Shown piece by piece: positions 46,951-57,138 of a stretch of 62,401 nt of DNA (positions are counted from its first letter, which is position 1; every line of letters begins with the position of its first letter). This DNA comes from Alkalinema sp. RU_4_3 (GTDB lineage: Bacteria > Cyanobacteriota > Cyanobacteriia > Leptolyngbyales > Leptolyngbyaceae). Both the position numbers and the translations under genes were made by a program. The notes under the pieces were generated by a model. That model did no database searches. It was not told where the DNA came from and saw nothing but the letters and a program-made list of their open reading frames with translations. Location of the stretch: assembly GCA_012031975.1 (NCBI GenBank), contig JAAUSA010000005.1:1-62401 (forward strand). The letters are read 5' to 3'.

Positions 46951-48215
46951 CTAAATCCCTCTCCCCAGAGAGAGGGATTTTGAGGTTTTGCTGGCTTCTT
47001 GTTCTATTATTTGCGGTTCCCATTTTTCTAGGATTGCGGCATTGGCTACATTGCCGATCACGTTAAGTAGGGTGTGGAAACTGTCCATGAGGCGATCGAC
47101 CCCTGCTAGTATTGCTACCCCTTCTAAAGGCAAACCCGCTGCGGTGAAAATTGTGGTCATCATGACAATCCCGGCTCCGGGGATTCCAGCGGTGCTAAAG
47201 GAAACCAAGAGCGTACTCAAGGCGACCGCAGACAGTAAACTTGGGGTGAGTTCAATGTCATAGAGCTGGGCGATGAACAGAGCATTAAACGCCTGTCCCA
47301 CGGCCATACCATCGCGTTTCAGGGCGGTTCCCAGGGGAATGGCGAAACTGGCGATGGCGCTAGACATTCCATAGTTCTCCTGGGCGTTTTTTAATGCGAT
47401 CGGTAATGCTGCATTAGAACTAGCGGTGCCAAACGCTAGGGACAGGCTAGGGAAGAGGCTACGGAAGAAATTTAGGGGATGACTGTTGCAGAGTTTTAAT
47501 ATCACTGCATAGAACAGAATCATTAGGGTAATTGCGCCAACGACACCGACCATATAGGTGGCGAGTTTGAGTAAAATACCGATGCCTTGGACGGCTATTA
47601 CCGAGGCCAGTCAGGGACAAAACCCGACGGGGCGAGGTAGAGGATTAAATATAAAATCTCTTCGCTGATGGTGTAGATGCTTTCAATTAAGGCCACGAAG
47701 GGTTTAGCTTTGTCTGCGGCTTTCTGGATGCCGATGCCGATGATCGCGCCGGAGAGGATGGTTTGGAGGAGGTTGCTGTTGCTGAGGGCTTGTAATGGGT
47801 TGGTGGGGATGAGTTCTATTAGCCAGGTGAGGAGGTCGGGGGCTTGTTGGGCGGTGAGGGTCGCTTTAGTGGTGATACCGACCATACCGTTGCCGGGGTG
47901 AAGGACAATGGCGCAGGTTATGCCGAGGGTGACGGCGATGCTGCTGGTGAGAAGGTAGAGCGTGAGAAGTTTTAGCGTGTAGCGTCCGACTTGGGCGGCG
48001 TCTTGGATGCGGGTAAGACCTAGGATGAGTGAGGAGAAGACGATCGGGACGACGACGAACTGGATAAGTCGCAGGAAGGCTTGTCCGAGGGGGGCGAGGA
48101 GGTAGTGATCAACTGGGATGATGTAGTCAGGAAAGATCTCATGGAGTCCGGATCCAAAGAGGATGCCTGCACCGAGGGCGAGCAAAATGAAGGTGGAAAG
48201 GTTCATCGATTTCAA
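46951..48215 (-). CDS. dicarboxylate/glutamate:cation symporter, DAACS family (broken near 47610)
   Basis: The N-terminal frame (48215 to 47598) reads STFILLALGAGILFGSGLHE and RLIQFVVVPIVFSSLILGLT; the C-terminal frame (47553 to 46951) has SLAFGTASSNAALPIALKNA, the hallmark serine-rich hairpin, and IPGAGIVMMTTIFTAAGLPL. Together they give ~405 aa, the normal size. At ~47610 (CCGTCGGGTTTTGTCC) the frame is lost; reconciling both sides seems to need more than one base change, unlike other breaks in this window, so true decay is possible. Flanked by direct repeats. Confidence 0.75.
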
Positions 48216-48405
48216 GTAGGGAAACGTATCCGTACCCTAGCAAGGAGTGGGACTGAATTTTGTAGCAGATTGTACCCCCTTACCTGATATCCGACCGATT
48301 ACCCTCCACCCAAACCCAAGAACAACTGCCTCTCTGTCAGACCCATGCGATCGCGCTGAAGTTGGTGATTTTGGAATGGCGATCGATCGCTACCAAAACA
48401 ATGCC

Positions 48406-48444
48406 CTGCTTAATGTCTCCAATCTCTACCCTGAAGTAGATTTT
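48406..48444 (+). repeat. 39-bp direct repeat, copy 2
   Basis: Second copy of the 46718-46756 repeat (two mismatches). Lies upstream of the DUF2887 gene. The repeats are in direct orientation about 1.7 kb apart. Confidence 0.8.
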
Positions 48445-48500
48445 TCAGTCAAAATTGACATGCTAGAATCGCCGATGCTCGCGTAGTTTCAGGATTTATC

Positions 48501-49274
48501 ATGCGGCGTGATTCTATCTTTTATTCCCTGTTCAATGGATCGCCCAGTTTGCTGTTTGATCTTTTGGCAGAGGTTCCCGATTCGGCAGATCGCTATCGGT
48601 TTGAGTCAGTAGCGGTGAAGGAACCCACGTTCACGATTGATGGGGTCTTTCTGCCTCCAGAGAGTGACCCACCTGGAGTTGTCTTCTATGCTGAAGTGCA
48701 GATGCAGAAGGATGAACGGCTTTATGAGCGGATGTTTGGGGAGTCGATGGCGCATTTCTATCGCAACCGGGACTATTACTCGGATTGGCAGGCGGTGGTG
48801 ATTTATAGTTCGCGATCGATGGAGCAGACAGACACCCATCCCTATCGGGCGCTACTGAACAGCGACCAGGTGCATCGGATTTATCTCAATGAGTTGGGGG
48901 CGATCGAGACTTTGCCCTTAGGTGTGGCGGCGATGGTGCTGACGATCGTCAAGGAGTCTGAGGCTCCGGAGAAGGCGAGGATGCTTCTCCGGCGGGCATC
49001 TCAGGAGGTCTCGTCATTGCCCGTCAGACAAGGCATAATAGAGGTGATCAATACGATCATTTCGTACAAGTTTACTAAATTATCGCGAAAGGAGATTGAT
49101 GCGATGCTGGGTACTAAATTTGAAGAGACTAGGGTTTTCCAGGAAGCACAGGAAGACAAAGCAAAGGCGATCGCACTCAAGATGCTTCGTAAAAGCATGT
49201 CCCTAGAGACAATTGCCGACATAACTGACTTGACGATCGCCCAACTTCAAGAACTCCAAGCCCAAGTGAGTTAG
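48501..49274 (+). CDS. DUF2887/Rpn-type nuclease-like protein
   Basis: A 257-residue protein of a large cyanobacterial family annotated as DUF2887 or Rpn-like putative transposase/nuclease. N-terminus DSIFYSLFNGSPSLLFDLLA; core ESVAVKEPTFTIDGVFLPPE and GVVFYAEVQMQKDERLYERM resembles the PD-(D/E)XK fold (D...ExQ). The C-terminal helices end LKMLRKSMSLETIADITDLT. Family members occur in many copies per genome; role is not established. It is preceded by a direct repeat and followed by a partial second copy of its own tail. Confidence 0.75.
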   Translation: MRRDSIFYSLFNGSPSLLFDLLAEVPDSADRYRFESVAVKEPTFTIDGVFLPPESDPPGVVFYAEVQMQKDERLYERMFGESMAHFYRNRDYYSDWQAVVIYSSRSMEQTDTHPYRALLNSDQVHRIYLNELGAIETLPLGVAAMVLTIVKESEAPEKARMLLRRASQEVSSLPVRQGIIEVINTIISYKFTKLSRKEIDAMLGTKFEETRVFQEAQEDKAKAIALKMLRKSMSLETIADITDLTIAQLQELQAQVS

Positions 49275-49307
49275 AAGATGATCGAACCCTTGTTCTAGTT
49301 TGCTTGT

Positions 49308-49350
49308 AAGAGGAGGTTGACGCAATGCTCGCTATTAAATTTGGGGTTTG
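49308..49350 (+). pseudogene. fragment of a second DUF2887 gene
   Basis: Bases 49309-49341 match the gene's own segment around KEIDAMLGTKF at 26 of 33 positions (here EEVDAMLAIKF). Only this scrap remains. It is cut off just before the IS256 remnant. Confidence 0.5.
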
Positions 49351-49376
49351 TCAAGGATTTTGTGTCAGGGCTGAAA

Positions 49377-49690
49377 TCAAGTAGGCATGCGGCCTTCAAA
49401 CTCGATCGCGAAACGGTTTAAAGCGCTCTTCCAATCACGAATGGGCATGTTCCACTTTTTAGAGATGTTGTTCAAGGCCAGGAAGATTACTTTCATAGGG
49501 GATTCATCGGTGGGAAAGTGTCTGTGGTTGCGAAGTACTTTTCTAAGGGTCATATTGACAGATTCAATGGCATTGGTGGTGTAGATCGCTTTGCGGATGT
49601 CTTTTGGGAAGGCAAAGAAGGGAATGACTTGAGGCCGATCGCCCCAATTCCCCTTAAGATTTTGTTGGCAAATGGTCTGCTGCGCTGCTG
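49377..49690 (-). pseudogene. IS256-family (Mutator-like) transposase C-terminal remnant
   Basis: On the minus strand from about 49690 the frame reads [20 protein letters not shown], then [20 protein letters not shown], ending EGRMPT and TGA at 49377. The YTTNAIES block is the hallmark of IS256 transposase C-termini and carries the last acidic residue region. The N-terminal two-thirds with the other catalytic Asp residues is missing. The upstream side ends at the inverted-repeat element (49695). Confidence 0.8.
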
Positions 49691-49694
49691 CCCT

Positions 49695-49856
49695 GCCTGG
49701 GGTTAAAACCCAAGGCTAATAGCTAAAACCAGCTAAAGCAGGTTGGAAGAGCAGAAAGCGGAGGCTCCCCTTTTGATAGCTGAAACATCTGCCGTTCAAA
49801 GGTTTAACTCGTTTTCAACGGGTTTCTGCTGTTAGCCTGGGATTTTAACCCCAGGC
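49695..49856. mobile_element. 162-bp element with 25-bp terminal inverted repeats (MITE-like)
   Basis: Arms 49695-49719 and 49832-49856 are inverted copies with 22 of 25 matching (GCCTGGGGTTAAAA core). The inside contains no frame but a second short inverted motif. No target duplication is obvious. It could be a MITE or a large dispersed palindromic repeat. Confidence 0.6.
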
Positions 49857-49956
49857 GGGTTACACGATCGCCCCAAATCTCCCCCACACCCAAACGCCCC
49901 GCGATCGCAAAATCCCCCGGCTCGGTCCCCCCAAACTTGGGGGCCAGGGGGCCTCT

Positions 49957-51677
49957 TTAAACCGCCCCCATCCCCGACTTCCGATGCAACACCGCCGTCA
50001 CCCCCTTCGGCTCAATCACCCGCCCCTGATTCACCACCGCATACACCAACCAGTGATCCCCACAATCCAACCGATTTTGCACCGTACACTCCAGATACGC
50101 CAACGCCTCCTGCAACGCCGGAGCCCCACTCCGCGTCACCTCCATCGCCACATTCTCAAACGGATCAGCCCCCGCCACCAACTTCTGGAAATGCCGCCGC
50201 AGACTCCCACCCTCCCGCAACACATTCAACACAAACTGATCCCCCGCATGATCCAACGTACCCTCCACCAACTCCTTCGGCAAAGCCACCGTCAACCCCG
50301 GCGGATTAAACGTCGCCTGGGACACCCAAGACGTCAGCACAGCCATCTTCATATCCCCCCTTGCCAGCGTCGCCACACAAAGCGACCCCACCACCCGCCC
50401 GATCGCCTGCTCCGTCCGACCACCCTCCTGCGCCCCTTCGGAGCCCGCTCCTTCTGCGATCGCTTCAGCGCCAAAGCAAAATTCTCCCCCGCCTTCGTAC
50501 AATCTGACAGCGCCTCAGGTGTCGGCTTAAACTTCACCCGCAACGTCTCAAACCCCAACGGATACCCCGCATTCACCAGCTTCGTCTCCAACAGATCCAC
50601 CGCCTCCCCACTCCAGCCATAGGACCCAAACACCCCCGCCAACTTCGTCTTAGAAGCATTCGCCAAAATCAACCCCAACGCCGTCTGAATCTGCGTCGGC
50701 GCATGGCCCCCCAGCGTCGGCGACCCAATAATAAAACTATCGCACTGCTCCACCGCCGCCGCGATCTCCACCGGGTCCGCATACTCACAATCCAGCGACT
50801 CCACATAGACCCCAGACTGCGTGAGACCCAGCGCGATCGCCTGAGCCATCATCCCCGTATTCCCATAGGCCGACGTATACATCAACACCACCGACAACGC
50901 CTTCTGCTTCTGATTCGTACACCAATCGCGATAGTCCATAATCAAGCGACTGACACTGAAGCGCGCGATCGGACCATGCCCCACCGCCAAAATCTTCGGC
51001 TGACACAGAGCCACCTTATCTAAGGCATCATCCACCTGCTTCGCCTGGGCCGCATGGATCGTATCGAAATAATGCTGGCGATCGTCCCCAAGGGCCTTCC
51101 AATTCTCATCAAAAATCGCATCCCCACAAACATGCGCCCCAAATAACTTATCCGAATAGAGCACCTGAGTTGCCGGATCGAACACCATAATCCCATCGGG
51201 CAAGCGCGGTGTCGGCTTCGTGAATATTTTCAATTCATGGCCTTCCCCGATATCAATAATGTCTCCCGATCGCACCACCAAAATTTCCAATTCCAAATCT
51301 GGTATCGCCGCCTTCAGTGTATTGGCCGCAGGTTTCGAGCAGACAATCTTGGCCCGGTACGTCAACGGAATCAGCGCCTTCAGCGTAGCAATCCGATTCG
51401 CATTAACGTGAGTGAGAATAATATATTCCACCTGCTGATAATACTCATGCTGCTGAAAGCCATCAATGAATAGTTCCGTAAACGATTCCCCCGGCGGATC
51501 GATCAGCGCCACTTCCCTTGCCTGAATCAAATAAGTATTAACAGTCGTACCCTGCCCCCGCGAATACTCCGCCTCAAACTTCAGCCGATCCCAAGTCCGC
51601 GATCGAAACACCGTCGTCTTCTGGGCGATCTCACCCACCTGAACATCCCGAGAACGAGCAGCAGCAGTTACAGTCAT
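49957..51677 (-). CDS. flv1: flavodiiron protein Flv1 (frameshifted at 50433)
   Basis: Photoreduces O2 to water with Flv3, as an electron outlet after photosystem I. The N-terminal SRDVQVGEIAQKTTVFRSRT matches cyanobacterial Flv1. The beta-lactamase-like domain has non-canonical metal residues (ILTHVNANRIATL instead of HxExDH), a known trait of Flv1/Flv2. Then flavodoxin (MYTSAYGNTGMMAQAI, IGSPTLGGHAPTQIQTAL) and the cyanobacterial C-terminal NAD(P)H:flavin reductase-like domain (IGRVVGSLCVATLARGDMKM, LECTVQNRLDCGDHWLVYAV). The frame breaks at the four-C run 50433-50436; one extra base rejoins RAPKG to AQEGGRTEQAIGRVV. Total ~573 aa. Confidence 0.9.
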
Positions 51678-51801
51678 GACGTCATACTTCTAATAGGGCA
51701 ACCGAAAGCAAACCACCAATCCACCATCTCCCCCAGTTCAAAGCCCCCAAACTATAGCCTTTCAGGCATTCAAGAAAGGGGGTTGGAGGCCTCTTCCCAA
51801 T

Positions 51802-53531
51802 CTAATAATGATTCCCAACCTTCCGATGATGCACCGCCGTCAACGCATCCAAATTAGAAACCCGACCCAAATCAACGATCGCATAGACCAACCAATGATC
51901 ACTACATTCCATCCTTGTAACCACCTCGCATTCCAAATAGGCCAGAGCATCCGTCAAAATCGGCGACCCATTCACCGCCACCTCCGTCTCAATATCGGCA
52001 AACCGATCGGCCCCCGGCGCAAACCGCTTCAGAAAATGCTTCATTAAGGTCTGGTAGTTCCCCTCCTCCAAAATATTCAACACAAACCGATCGCCCACCT
52101 TCATCAGCGACTCGATCGCCCGATCCTTAGCAACGGCGATCGTCAACCCCAACGGCTTCACACTCGCCTGCGACACCCAAGAGGCCAGCATCGCACTCTT
52201 CACATCCCCCTTCTGGGCCGTAATAATATAAAGCCCACCGCTCAGACGCCCCAATGCCTTATCCAGGTCATTATCCAGCGCCTTCATCTGCTTCACCGCC
52301 TTATCCCGCGTCAGCCACTGGCCCAAATCCGTACCCGACTCCTCACAGAGCTGATAGGTCGCCTCCGTCGGCTCCCCCGTAATCCGAATCGGCACAAAGG
52401 CCTCCGTAATTCCCAAGGACTGAATCCGACTGCGCAGCGTATCCACAGGTTCATCATCCCCACCCGCCGACTCATACATTCCCACAGCCTGCTTCGGTCC
52501 CGCCGTCGCAATAATCGTACTCAGCAACGTGCCCACCTGGGACCCCAACTCCCCTGACTGCGGCGGCATCGCGATCACAATCCCATTCGCCATCGAGGTA
52601 TATTCCCTGACTTCTACAGGCTCGGCAAACCGCAGATCGATCGCCTCCACAATCACCCCAGTCTTAGCAATCCCCCGTTGAATCGCCTCCCCGAGCTTTT
52701 CACCCTCGCCATAACCCGACGTATAGAAGAGCGCCACATTCGTCGCAATCTTCACCTGGTCCTGGCTCCAGGTTTGATAACGCCCCACCAATTCCGCCAC
52801 ATGATTGCGAATCAAAGGACCATGGCCCGTCGCGATCGTCTCAATCCCCGGCAAATCCCCCATCCGCTTAATCGCCGACAGCACCGATCGCGCATTCGGC
52901 CCCATCAGACAGTCATAGTAAATCTTGTAATCCGGCCCAATCAACGCCAAATCCTCATCAAACAACTGGTCATCACAGAAATGCATCCCAAAGGCATCAC
53001 AGGTAAACAGATGTTTCGTCCTATGGTCATAGGTAAAATCGTATCCGGCCAATGCAAATTTGGAGCCGTGCAAAACTCCAACTCATGGCCATTGCCCAAA
53101 TCCAGCTTATCGCCGCTCTTTACCTGCACTGACTTATATTCCTGATGCACCAACTCGCCCAGGAACTGGTGGGCCACCTTCGCCGCATAGACCACAATCT
53201 CTGGATTCAAGGCCAGTAGATCCTTAATCAAACCACTATGATCCGGCTCGGTGTGGCTAACGATTAAATAATCAATTTTCTTCGGATCAATCAACCGTTG
53301 CAATTCCGGCAGAAAGGTATCCCGAAACTTCTCATGGGAGGTATCAACCAAAGCAACCCTCTCGCCCCGAATTAGAAAGGCATTGTAGGTCGTGCCATTT
53401 TCTAGCGGGAACTCAATATCAAAGCGATCGCGATCCCAGTCCAGGGACCGAATCACCGTCGTATCAACGGCAATCTCTGAACTTTGAATCGTCAACCGAG
53501 TTTTCTTGGGACGAGCAATGGAAGCAACCAT
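51802..53531 (-). CDS. flv3: flavodiiron protein Flv3 (frameshifted at 53035)
   Basis: Partner of Flv1 in O2 photoreduction. Canonical diiron ligands are present in IVSHTEPDHSGLIKD (HxExDH), with APNLHWPDTI and later HGPL. Flavodoxin segment LFYTSGYGEGEKLGEAIQRG and C-terminal flavin-reductase domain GGLYIITAQKGDVKSAMLAS are as in other Flv3 proteins; the terminal ALTAVHHRKVGNHY is characteristic. The frame breaks at a four-A run 53035-53038 (T4 on the coding strand); one added T joins HWPDTI to FTYDHRTKHLFTCDAFG. About 576 aa. It lies ~125 bp upstream of flv1, same strand. Confidence 0.9.
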
Positions 53532-53693
53532 AGAGAATCAACCTCCCAATCGGGCTATGAGCGTGTTTCTATATTATGCCTTGTCTGATAGGAGGATTGC
53601 GAATTGTAACGATTGCGATCGCCAAGGTCATCAATCAGCTCCAGCTATACAACCCCACCCATCATCTCAAACTCCCCCTTCAGCCTTCCTCCT

Positions 53694-54455
53694 TCAGCCT
53701 TCCTCCTTCACAGCTACCTCCACCCTCTGCCCAATCCTCGGCTCCGTCCCCTTCATCAGCCGCCCCACATTCGCCCGATGCAGCCAAATCACATAGGCCC
53801 CCATGACGATCGCAAACAGCAAATAGGCGATCGGACACCTAAACCCCCAAAACGCCACCGCCACCCCAATCACCGCCAAGATCGAACTCAGCGACACAAT
53901 CCGACTCACCAAAGCCGACAGCAAAAACACCCCCAACCCAGCTAGCGCCACCCGATAGTCCATGGCCAGCAGCACCCCCAGACTCACCGCCACCGACTTG
54001 CCCCCCTTAAAGCCCAGCCAAACCGACTTACTGTGACCAATGATCGCCGCCACCGCCGCCGCCACAATCAGCACAGGCTTCCAGACCGCCAGGTCATAGC
54101 AGGTCTTCAAATCCGGCGACAGCTTCGCCGCCACAGCATCGGGCTGCGTCAAGAGGAGACTGATCACATCGCGTTGCGCATCATCGAGGGCACAGACATG
54201 TTCCCCAAACCAGTTGTAGAGTAAATACATCGCTGTGATCGCCCCAAACCCCTTCAGCACATCCAGCAGCAGCACCGTAATGCCCGCCTTCTTGCCGAGG
54301 GTCCGCAGTACATTCGTCGCCCCCGTCGAACCCGAGCCTTCCTTGCGAATATCAATGCCCTTCAGCCACTTCGCCGCCAGGTACCCAAACGGGATGGATC
54401 CGAGCATATAGGCCAACAGCAACGTCAGCAAGACAGGCAGCACGATCGACACCAT
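53694..54455 (-). CDS. plsY: glycerol-3-phosphate acyltransferase PlsY
   Basis: Acylates glycerol-3-phosphate with acyl-phosphate, first step of phospholipid synthesis. Three family motifs are visible: LGSIPFGYLAAKW, EGSGSTGATNVLRTLGKKAG and LGFKGGKSVAVSLGVLLAM. Five to six membrane helices. An insertion of about 50 residues (YNWFGEHVCALDDAQRDVIS ... CYDLAVWK) between helices is seen in cyanobacterial PlsY. Length 253 aa. Confidence 0.93.
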   Translation of the reverse strand: MVSIVLPVLLTLLLAYMLGSIPFGYLAAKWLKGIDIRKEGSGSTGATNVLRTLGKKAGITVLLLDVLKGFGAITAMYLLYNWFGEHVCALDDAQRDVISLLLTQPDAVAAKLSPDLKTCYDLAVWKPVLIVAAAVAAIIGHSKSVWLGFKGGKSVAVSLGVLLAMDYRVALAGLGVFLLSALVSRIVSLSSILAVIGVAVAFWGFRCPIAYLLFAIVMGAYVIWLHRANVGRLMKGTEPRIGQRVEVAVKEEG

Positions 54456-54509
54456 AGTTCCAGGCCAGTCAGAAACAGCGCCCCTAGAATATCAGGTCTC
54501 TGGGCCAAC

Positions 54510-55565
54510 TTATGAGAAATAGGAATAACCCTGGCCAGGGTTTGAACCACTGTTGGAACCGTAGCTGGAGCTGTAGTTTGGGGTATTCAGGGACTGGGGA
54601 TTGGGCACGAAGGCCAGCCATAGGGGGAACTGGAGCAGCGACAGGTTAATCAGCTCCTCGGTTTCGTCGATGATGATCAGCGGCAGGTTGCCCTCCTTTT
54701 GGAGGCGATCGGCCCGCTGCACTATAGGTTCTGCATATTCAAACAGCAGGAGACCGCGATCGCCCCCGAAGTCGTTGCGGCTGACACCCAAGCAGTCCTG
54801 CAAACCCCGTCGCCATTCGCCCAGGCGTTCTGGGCCGTTGACGAGAATCATCGGACGGAGTTTTTGCCCGTAGAGGTTGTAGAGGATGGAGATGACAGCG
54901 GAGGAGATGAGGATGTTTTGTAGCCTGGAGCCTAGGGTGCGGATGGAGCCGCGTCCGCCCTGCTCGAAGAACCAGGATTCCACGGCGTCGGAGGGGGCCT
55001 GCTCGAAGGTGCGGCGGAGTTTCCAGGGGGGGCCGTAGTAGTCGGGTTCGCTGCGGAAGATGGCGAGTACATTGCGGATTTGATCGGCCTTGTTTTTGTA
55101 GGCGGCCTCGGCCAGTTGGACTTGGCTCAGGTCGGCGGGTTGGTCCTCGGTGGGTTTGGTCATCACCGGGTTGTAGTCGATGGTCGGTACAGTGGTAACC
55201 GTTTGGACCAGCTCTAGTTTTTCGGCGGCGATCGCCAAGTCCTGCAAGCTCCCAACCAAGTAATCTTTAAAGCTCTGCACCCGCACCGCCACTTCCTGGG
55301 ACTGGCCCGCGAAGGTGCTCTGCATCTCGGCTTTGATCCTTTCCTGGCGGCGTTCTAGCTGCTCGACGGACAGAGTGAGGGCCTGTTTGCGGCGTTCGAG
55401 ATCGCGCAGGTTGTCCTTGACGAGGAGGTTGAAGGACTCCTTGAGTTCGGTGATTTCGATCGTCAGGCTGTCGCGTTCTTGGCGCAGGGCGGCGATCGCT
55501 TCTGGGGTGAGCGTTTCGTCGGGGGTTGGGTCAGGGGCTTGCTCAGGCGTTTGGTCGTCGTTCAT
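54510..55565 (-). CDS. DUF3086 family protein
   Basis: A 351-residue cyanobacterial protein. Residues ~20-110 form a coiled coil (LRQERDSLTIEITELKESFN, LVKDNLRDLERRKQALTLS). The rest is DUF3086: RSEPDYYGPPWKLRRTFEQA, ILINGPERLGEWRRG-like segments, LLLFEYAEPIVQRADRLQ. No signal or membrane segment. 54 bp upstream of plsY, same strand, so probably cotranscribed. Function unknown. Confidence 0.8.
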   Translation of the reverse strand: MNDDQTPEQAPDPTPDETLTPEAIAALRQERDSLTIEITELKESFNLLVKDNLRDLERRKQALTLSVEQLERRQERIKAEMQSTFAGQSQEVAVRVQSFKDYLVGSLQDLAIAAEKLELVQTVTTVPTIDYNPVMTKPTEDQPADLSQVQLAEAAYKNKADQIRNVLAIFRSEPDYYGPPWKLRRTFEQAPSDAVESWFFEQGGRGSIRTLGSRLQNILISSAVISILYNLYGQKLRPMILVNGPERLGEWRRGLQDCLGVSRNDFGGDRGLLLFEYAEPIVQRADRLQKEGNLPLIIIDETEELINLSLLQFPLWLAFVPNPQSLNTPNYSSSYGSNSGSNPGQGYSYFS

Positions 55566-55689
55566 GGGTGGGGGGTGACGGGTTGAACCGCTAGGTATTG
55601 TAACGCGGCTTGGGGGTTTGGGGCGTGGGGTTTGCTCTGGTCTGGGGAATTGCTCTATGCTGAAGCGGTGTCAGCCCCTTTTGACCTGT

Positions 55690-56181
55690 ATGAAACCCAA
55701 ATTTGCCACCACGATCGCCTGGCAGCAGTCAGAACTCCTGATGCAACCCGTCTACATCCGGACGATCGACAACCTGCGCAAGGTCCTAGAGGAATCCCCC
55801 TGGAAAGGCGACTACCAGGAATACCGAATCTGGGCCGACGACATCCCGGAAGAAACCCGTGCCCAGTTTGCCCTGCTCCAGCAGGAAGTCCGCACCGCCG
55901 CCCCCCAGGATGTGGAAGAACTGGAAATGGCCCTGGCAAAACTGCCCGCCCCCTTCTCCGGCTACAATCTTGTCCTCACCAATGGCATGGTTGAAAAATC
56001 GATCGACCTTTGGGACCTCTGCTACCAGGTTTGCTTCGTCGATCCTGACTTGAGCGCCGAAGCCCCGATCGTCACCGTAGACACGACTCTCCTCGACGAA
56101 GAAGGCGAAGTAGACTGGACCGCCCTCGAAGCCAAGACCAAACAAATTGTCCAGCAAGCATTCGCGACACTTGAGGCATAG
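55690..56181 (+). CDS. conserved hypothetical protein next to ygfZ
   Basis: A 163-residue acidic, soluble protein (MKPKFATTIAWQQSELLMQP ... VDTTLLDEEGEVDWTALEAK). No family recognised. Starts at 55618 and 55657 are in frame, but ATG 55690 begins the ordered part. Its stop (TAG) directly abuts the ygfZ ATG, so the two are cotranscribed and probably act together. Confidence 0.65.
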   Translation: MKPKFATTIAWQQSELLMQPVYIRTIDNLRKVLEESPWKGDYQEYRIWADDIPEETRAQFALLQQEVRTAAPQDVEELEMALAKLPAPFSGYNLVLTNGMVEKSIDLWDLCYQVCFVDPDLSAEAPIVTVDTTLLDEEGEVDWTALEAKTKQIVQQAFATLEA

Positions 56182-57117
56182 ATGCAATTCCCACAACCCG
56201 TTCTCTACGACGCCAGCCGATGGGGCCACATCGAAGTCAGCGACAGCGATCGCCTCACCTTCCTCCACAACCAAAGCACCAACGGCTTCAAGCTCCTCAA
56301 AGTGGCCGACATTTGCGAAACCACGTTCCTCACCTCCACGGCCCGAACGATCGATCTCGCCACCGCCTACATCCTCGAAGACCGGGTTCTGCTGACCGTC
56401 TCCCCCAACGGCGCAGAGCCCCTGATTAAATTCCTCGATCGCTACATCTTCTTCGCCGACAAAGTTACCCTCAAGGACGTTTCGGCAGAAACCACACTGT
56501 TTCGTATCCTCGGGGAAACCAGCGGCGAATACCTAGCCAGTTTGGGCCTGGAACTCCCGACAGAGGGGTATGTGAAAACGACGATCGCAGACACCGAAGT
56601 TTTGATCACAGCCAGCTCGGGCATCGGACTCCCCGGCTACAGTTTGGTTCTGCCTGCGATCGCTGCAAACACCGTCAAAGCGGCCCTCAATCTCGAACCC
56701 TGCACCGACGCCCAATGGGAAACCCTACGGATACAGCAGGGCCGACCGATGCCGGGACAGGAGTTGACTTCTGACTTCAACCCCTTAGAATCCGGCCTTT
56801 GGCATACGATCTCCTTCGTCAAGGGCTGCTACATCGGCCAAGAAACGATCGCCCGTCTAGATACCTACAAAGGCGTCAAACAGCAACTCTGGGGTTTCGA
56901 CCTACCCAGTCCAGTTGAGGTTGGAACGGCGATTTTTGCGATCGAGGATGCTGAGGCCAAGATTGGGACTGTTACGAGTGTGGTGGATACGGAGGAAGGG
57001 GCGATCGGCCTAGCGTACGTCCGGACCAAGGCGGGTGGGGCGGGAACGGTGGTTAGGATTGGCGATCGGGAAACCACGTTGCGGGATTTGCCGTATTTGA
57101 CGCGGGATAAGGTTTAG
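56182..57117 (+). CDS. ygfZ: YgfZ/GcvT-like folate-binding protein
   Basis: Folate-dependent Fe-S cluster assembly/repair protein of the YgfZ family. The hallmark KGCYIGQE is present (SFVKGCYIGQETIARLDTYK). N-terminal WGHIEVSDSDRLTFLHNQST is the GcvT-like fold. Length 311 aa is normal. It follows the hypothetical gene with no gap. Confidence 0.88.
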   Translation: MQFPQPVLYDASRWGHIEVSDSDRLTFLHNQSTNGFKLLKVADICETTFLTSTARTIDLATAYILEDRVLLTVSPNGAEPLIKFLDRYIFFADKVTLKDVSAETTLFRILGETSGEYLASLGLELPTEGYVKTTIADTEVLITASSGIGLPGYSLVLPAIAANTVKAALNLEPCTDAQWETLRIQQGRPMPGQELTSDFNPLESGLWHTISFVKGCYIGQETIARLDTYKGVKQQLWGFDLPSPVEVGTAIFAIEDAEAKIGTVTSVVDTEEGAIGLAYVRTKAGGAGTVVRIGDRETTLRDLPYLTRDKV

Positions 57118-57138
57118 CCCCGCCACAACAGATCAACC

